From contig NC_077227.1 of the NCBI RefSeq assembly GCF_027887165.1, positions 439,406,112 to 439,470,111 of the forward strand: a stretch of 64,000 nt of DNA. The letters are read 5' to 3'. A model generated the notes under the pieces. That model was not told the origin of the DNA. It made no database searches and saw only the letters and a program-made list of their open reading frames with translations. This DNA is from Monodelphis domestica (lineage: Eukaryota; Chordata; Mammalia; Didelphimorphia; Didelphidae). Positions 58,891-64,000 of this stretch are shown here, in pieces. The translations under genes and the position numbers were made by a program. The first letter of the stretch is position 1; every line of letters begins with the position of its first letter.

Positions 58891-59400
58891 CTAGACTTTT
58901 TCCAGACTTCCTTGTTTCTGTTGATGGTAATATCATCCTTCTTGTCATCTAGGTTTGCAACCTTGTATTCACCCTTTTCTTCACTCTCCCTCATTGCTCC
59001 TCCTCTGTCATATCTAATCCATTGCTAAGTCTTCTCAATTTTACCATCATAACATATTTTACATTCATCCCTTTCTCTCAACTCATCTGGTCACCATCCT
59101 AGTTCTAACCCTGATCATTTCTCCCCTGTCCTATTATAATAGGCTTAAAAACCCAAACTCTGGCCTTCCATCTTAGAATCAATATTGTGTATTGGTTCCA
59201 AGGCAGAAGAGCAGTAAGGGCTAGGCACTGGTAGTGGTTAAGTGACTTGTTCAGGGTCACACAGCTAGGAAGTATCTGAGGCTAATTGATTCTTAACTGA
59301 TCAATTAGACTTACAACTTTTCCTGGTCTTGATCTAATTTTCCATACAGTTGCCAAAATAATGTTCTTAAGCATAGGCCTGACCTGCCTTTTCCAGGTAT
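58890..59400 (+). repeat. second L2 fragment, split by a SINE
   Basis: 58890-59150 ('gttgatggtaatatcatcct', 'tgcaaccttgtattcaccct') continues at 59291-59400 ('gttgccaaaataatgttctt'). The gap is the MON1 copy at 59152-59290. Confidence 0.6.
59152..59290 (-). repeat. MON1-type SINE (antisense, truncated)
   Basis: On the plus strand: 'ggccttccatcttagaatca', 'gtattggttccaaggcagaa', 'gttcagggtcacacagctag'. The tRNA-like head is missing. Confidence 0.8.
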
Positions 59401-59539
59401 TGGTACTCAGAGTGCCATAATCATTAATATCATATTGATGCTATTTCCTGAAGCTAGGCTGAGCATCAGCCACAGATATCTTGAGTTCCCTTAGATCTCT
59501 ACTAAACATGATTTTCTATGTAGGTGGCTTTTCTAGGTA

Positions 59540-59770
59540 GTTAGGTAGCACAGTGGATAGTGTTGAATCTAGAGTCAGAAAAATATGAATTGAAAATTTG
59601 CCTCATTCACCTATTAACTTTCCAACTTTAGTCAAGTCATATTACTTCTCTTGGCCTCAGTTTTCTCATCTGTAAAATGGACATAATAAAAGCACCTAAC
59701 ACAAGATTATTAGGAGGCTCAGATGAAAATGAAAGTGCTCTGCAAATTTTAAAATGCTAGTTAGTACTAT
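59540..59770 (+). repeat. MIR/SINE composite
   Basis: 'gtagttaggtagcacagtgg', 'cagttttctcatctgtaaaa', 'gaaagtgctctgcaaatttt'. Confidence 0.65.
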
Positions 59771-59779
59771 TAAGTGATT

Positions 59780-60780
59780 TTGCTTCTTAACAAATAACTG
59801 AAGGGAGAAGAAGAAAGAAGGAAGAGGATGATGATGATAGAGAAAGAAAGGTAGAGAAGATTAAGTGTAGGGGGAAGGGAGCTGACTGGAGTTGTTTACA
59901 TTAGGCTTTTCCAACTTCAGGGATGAACAAAGATGCTCCCTTACTCAGCTTTTCTTAAAACTGGGTCCAGAGTCATTTTGTACTTCCTGGAGCATCAAAC
60001 ATGGCAGAATGGTTGGGACAGGTGCTGTTATATGACCATGTTCTTTCAAAATGTTTTCATTGGATTTTAATTGTCACTTTAACTACTTCATCTTTCTTGC
60101 AGTGGGTCTTAGATGACACTGGAGTGTGCAGGAGGTTTATTTGTCATTATTAAGCTAGAAAATTAGACTATGTGAATAGTGAGGATTAGTCTTCAGAAGG
60201 CACATTATCTGATTAATTTTATTATATTAAACAAGTACCACAATTTGAACAGCCTCCTCTGTTCAAACAGTATTGACTTTACCACTTAATCTCCATCAAG
60301 GTAAAACAGGCCAAAACACAGAAGCCATTGCAAGTCGAAACAGCCTCCCAAAGGGCGAAAACTGGGGCAGCTGTAGCCCTGACCTGGGTCCACAAAAATG
60401 TAACACTTGAAGCAGTTTCTGACTGGGAACATTCCTTTGAAAGCTGCCCAGAAACATCTGAATTCGAACAGCTCTAACAGGAAGTCTTCTAAGAATGATA
60501 ACTTCTTCTCTTGATGAATATAAAATGGAGCCTATATTCCTGGTCAGTATTGACCCACAGTCAGGAGAATAAGCACTTTTGAATTATTATTTTCCGTAGT
60601 TGAGCTGGATTTGTACTGGGTTAGTCATCCAAACTCCCTCACTCTGTCTCCAAAGAAGTCAAGGGCATGCATTGGAAATATTCCTGGCTGGGTTGGGGGC
60701 ATAGTTTATGGCCATGAAACAGAATTAAATGGTGGCTCAGCCTCATTATCATCATGCTCTAATTAACTGTTGCCTAGGTG
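59780..60780. other. 1 kb unique sequence, no gene
   Basis: Includes a repeat-free stretch at about 60100-60640 with a short hairpin at 60244-60267 (9-bp arms, 6-nt loop). No coding signature. Confidence 0.35.
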
Positions 60781-60829
60781 GTCCCCTCTATCAGGTAGCT
60801 GTTCCCTTCTTACTCCACTGCTTAAAATA

Positions 60830-61160
60830 TCTAGCATCTTTCAAAGCTCAGCTGAGGTATCACATTGTGTATGAAACCTTTCTTGATCCCCACAGTTATA
60901 AGTTCTCAGTTTCTGCTTTTTGTCTCTGATTCTCCTTTCCATCTGTCTTTGCTTCCTATTTCTGTCTATAGCTATCTCTGTTCCCTCCTGTCTCTCTCTG
61001 TTTCCTTTTTCTGACTTTGTCTTTCTCTCTCAACACTTTCCCTTTGATGTTTTGCATGTATTTTGCACTTATCTACACACACATTCCATTTCCCTAGTGG
61101 AATGTAAGTCTTACATACATTAAAGACAGCAACTATTTCACTATTTCATTACACATATAC
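60830..61160 (+). repeat. L2 LINE 3' end
   Basis: 'tttcaaagctcagctgaggt', 'atgaaacctttcttgatccc', 'ccctagtggaatgtaagtct'. Confidence 0.55.
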
Positions 61161-61479
61161 ACTTACACATATATGCATATATATTTATATCTCTTATTTC
61201 TTCTCTCTGTACCTTGGTTTTGTTCTGTTTTAAAAAGTGGGTTTAGAGTAGATGCTTTTAGAGCATTCTTGTTCTAAAAGCTACAAGAGTCTAACCTTGC
61301 AAAGACTCTTTGCTTAAGAAACTCCAAAAGGCAGCCGCTCCTAGCTCCTGGTTCCCTTCTCTTTACCTCCTACTTTAGGGATCCCTTACTGGATGCCATA
61401 TTGGTGTCATCATTGTCCTCTGAAATGTCTTCACTTGGGATGCACAGTATCAATCTATATCAAGTAGAATTAACACAGT

Positions 61480-61870
61480 GAGTAGAGGGGTGCATTGTAA
61501 AAAGTCATGGAATGGAGGGCAGGAAGCCTGAGTTTTACTCCCTCCTACCTCTGATGCTGACTTGATGTAGGATCTTGAATATGTCACTTCCTTTTTCAAA
61601 GTCTATTTCCTTTGAATATCTAGGGCAACAAGACCAGCTCTTCCCCAACTCCATCACAGAAGTCTAGATGAGATAATATAAGTGAAAGCCTTTGGATAAT
61701 CTCCATAGGCTAAGAGAATTGGAGCTAGAAGGGACTCCTAAGATGATTCAGTTCAACTCTCCTATTTTGATGGAGGAAAGAAACTGAGTTCTATGGAAAC
61801 TAAATGATTTGAATATGATCACAGAACTGGAATCTAGGGCTTCCTACTCCAAATCTACTGCTCCTACCAT
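61480..61870 (+). repeat. MIR-type fragments
   Basis: 61480-61700 ('gcaggaagcctgagttttac', 'cttgaatatgtcacttcctt') and 61715-61870 ('agctagaagggactcctaag'). Confidence 0.5.
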
Positions 61871-61965
61871 TATAAAGTGCTATAAATAAGGGAAGAAATG
61901 GAAGTGTTACTTCAAATGGACTGTATAACATTTGCTAACCAAGGATGGTTATCCATATGTGGATG

Positions 61966-62207
61966 AAGGCAAGTAGGTGGTGCAGTAGATAGAACACTGG
62001 GATTTTTGCAGTCAGGAAGACCCGAGTTCAAATCTGGCCTCTGACACTCACTAGTTGTATGTCCTTGGCCAAGCATATAACCCTATTTGCCTCATTTTCT
62101 TTATCTGTAAAATGAACTGGAGAAGGAAATAGCAAACTTTCCAATATCTTTGCTCAAAAAACCCAAAATCAGGTCATGAAAAGTCAGACACAACTATAAG
62201 AACAATA
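61966..62207 (+). repeat. tRNA-derived marsupial SINE (MAR1-like)
   Basis: 'aagtaggtggtgcagtagat', 'gacccgagttcaaatctggc', 'aactggagaaggaaatagca', 'caggtcatgaaaagtcagac'. Near full length. Confidence 0.85.
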
Positions 62208-62399
62208 GTGAGCAGAGCTGACACCTCTCAAGCTTTCCCTAGAGTAGGGGTCATTTGTTATGTATTTGGGTTTCAAGAGGCTTTTTTGGTGGACTGTAGG
62301 CTTTAGGTAAAGTGAGATAAAAGAGGCCATTTTAAATAGCTTTAACATAAATAACAAAGGCCAATGTAAAGAAACTTGAAAGCAACATTTTTTCAAGGT

Positions 62400-63440
62400 T
62401 CAATTTGGATAATGGAATGTTATCTATGAGGAATGGAAATAAAGTACAAAGTAAAGCTCTTAGCAAAGGATTTAACAAAGTCTCCCACGTTATACTTGTG
62501 GACAAGATGGAGAACTTTGGAATGATAGAGAAGACAGTTAGGTGGGCTCAGAATTGGGTAAATGACTGGAAGCCAAAGAGCAGTCATAAGTGGATTGATG
62601 TTGACTATCTGTAGCAGATGGCCCCAGGGATCTGTCCTGGATCCTGTATTCAATATGTTTTATCAGTGAATTATATAGAAGCACACATTGCATGCCCTGT
62701 CATATTTGCAGCTGGAACACAAATGGGAGGGATGGCTAACCTGCTGAAAGATAGAGTTGGAGCCCAAAAAGGTGCTGACAGGCAAGAATGATGAGTCAAA
62801 GCTAGGTCAATTAAACTAAAGGGGGATAAATGTAAAATTTCACAGTTGGGTTCAATGAATCAACATCAGAAGGACAAGATAGCGGAGGCATGGTTAGACA
62901 GTAGTTTGTGTGAGAAAGATAATTGCTTTGATGTGCTCTCCTGTACTGTTTCAGACCAAATCCAGAATACTGTTCTCAGTACTGGAAACCAGATTTTAAG
63001 GACATGAATAAGGTGGAGAAGGTACAAAGGAAAGTGAACAGGATGGCAAGGGGACCAGAGATCATGCCACATTAGGATAGACTGAATACACTATGCTTAG
63101 AGAATGGTAGATTTGGAGAAGATGAGGGGCAGTAGATGAGAAGAGGTAAAGGCAGTATAGTCCTCTTCAAGCAATTGGAGGTACAGTTGTTATGTGGAAG
63201 AAGGACTAGACTCATTTTGCTGGTCCCCAGAAGGCAGGACTAGGTATAGCAGAAAGGTAAATTTTTTTTTTACTTCAAATAAAGAAAAACTTCTAAATAA
63301 TTAAGACTTTCCAGAAGCAAGATGGGCTGCTTCCAAGGTAGGGAGCAGCCCATCTTGCTTCGAGATGGATGGATGCGTGGTTGTCAGTAGGTTGCACTAG
63401 ATGGCTTCTGAGGTCCTTTACAATGTTGACATTCTGTGAT
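62400..63440 (+). repeat. L3/CR1 LINE, 3' 1 kb
   Basis: Ordered L3 landmarks: 'tttatcagtgaattatatag', 'aaatgggagggatggctaac', 'aaagggggataaatgtaaaa', 'tgtactgtttcagaccaaat', 'aaagtgaacaggatggcaag', 'aagaaggactagactcattt' and the end 'agatggcttctgaggtcctt'. The reverse transcriptase frame is broken. Confidence 0.8.
63314..63361. repeat. perfect 18-bp inverted repeat (12-nt loop)
   Basis: Arms 63314-63331 (GAAGCAAGATGGGCTGCT) and 63344-63361 are exact reverse complements. They lie in the L3 3' region, where the family has only the left arm's sequence. Confidence 0.97.
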
Positions 63441-64000
63441 CCAGTGACTTTGGAAGCCTTTAACACCATATGGAGTTCCTACAATACAGTTTCTTAGACT
63501 AGCCTGCTATATTCAGTATTTGCTAAAGGGAAAGGAAACTCTTGTTTTTTTTTTTTAAAATGAGGATTGACCAGAAAAGAAAGGAGAGAGGTGTAGATGA
63601 GGAGTCAGGCTAAGGGCCTGCTTACCACCATCTGGCATGAATCTTTAAAGCAGTGGCAACTGGGGGATTTGGCAATGGAAGGAGAGACAGCAGTCTATGA
63701 ATTTCTGCTGAGCTGAAGGAATCTCTTTGCTAGGGCTGCTTTATTGTGGAGCTGCTAAATGGCCCAGAGAGCAAAGGTGAAAAGCATATAGGAAGATGGC
63801 CAAATGATTAGAAGCCATTCTCTTTTCAGAGTGGACAGCTTTGCAGAGGATGAGCCTAGGTGTGCTTAACACAGCATCCCAGGACACTGAATTGGGCACA
63901 GTTGGATTTATGTATTCGAGTTAGGCACATGATCTTCTCTGCCTCTTTCCTCCCACCCCACTCCATTCTTTTCCTTCTACTAGTTCATAAAAATGCAACA
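63441..64000. other. no gene or named repeat
   Basis: Mixed unique sequence with a short T run near 63545. Confidence 0.4.

Overview
This window looks like marsupial nuclear DNA. It is AT-rich and intron-bearing. It is crowded with a repeat set that I recognise as typical of metatherian genomes: tRNA-derived SINEs of the MON1 and MAR1 type, many MIR/Ther core-SINEs, old L2 and L3/CR1 LINEs, and 5'-truncated L1 tails with marsupial-type 3' ends. Species cannot be fixed from sequence alone. Repeat names rest on recognition by eye, not on a database search.

One protein-coding gene is clear: POP4 (RPP29), the p29 protein subunit of RNase P and RNase MRP. It lies on the minus strand in seven coding exons between 19543 and 8328. 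All splice sites are canonical GT/AG, all phases agree, and the protein is 231 residues. Exon 1 sits in a compact GC- and CpG-rich promoter (about 19354-19900) with a palindromic CRE and an NRF1-type motif upstream. Introns 1-6 hold L2, MON1, core-SINE and L1 fragments.

Layout: 1-8.3 kb is the region 3' of POP4, with SINE/L2 fragments and one AT-rich block that may be conserved. 8.3-19.9 kb is POP4 and its promoter. 20-64 kb, upstream of POP4, has no recognisable gene. It holds LINE and SINE debris, a probable antisense solo LTR with duplicated U3 blocks (31.0-31.9 kb), an L1 inserted in a MIR with its target-site duplication (32.9-33.6 kb), a long TCC-type pyrimidine tract joined to an antisense L1 tail (27.0-27.4 kb), a long L2 copy with a decayed reverse transcriptase (57.0-58.9 kb) and an L3 copy carrying an 18-bp perfect inverted duplication (62.4-63.4 kb). 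Between these are unique stretches (about 28.7, 38.4-41, 44.7 and 60.1 kb) that read like candidate conserved non-coding DNA.

No operon, CRISPR array, RNA gene or new multi-gene system is visible. The most useful results are the full POP4 model with a marsupial-specific start, and several well-bounded insertion or rearrangement events.
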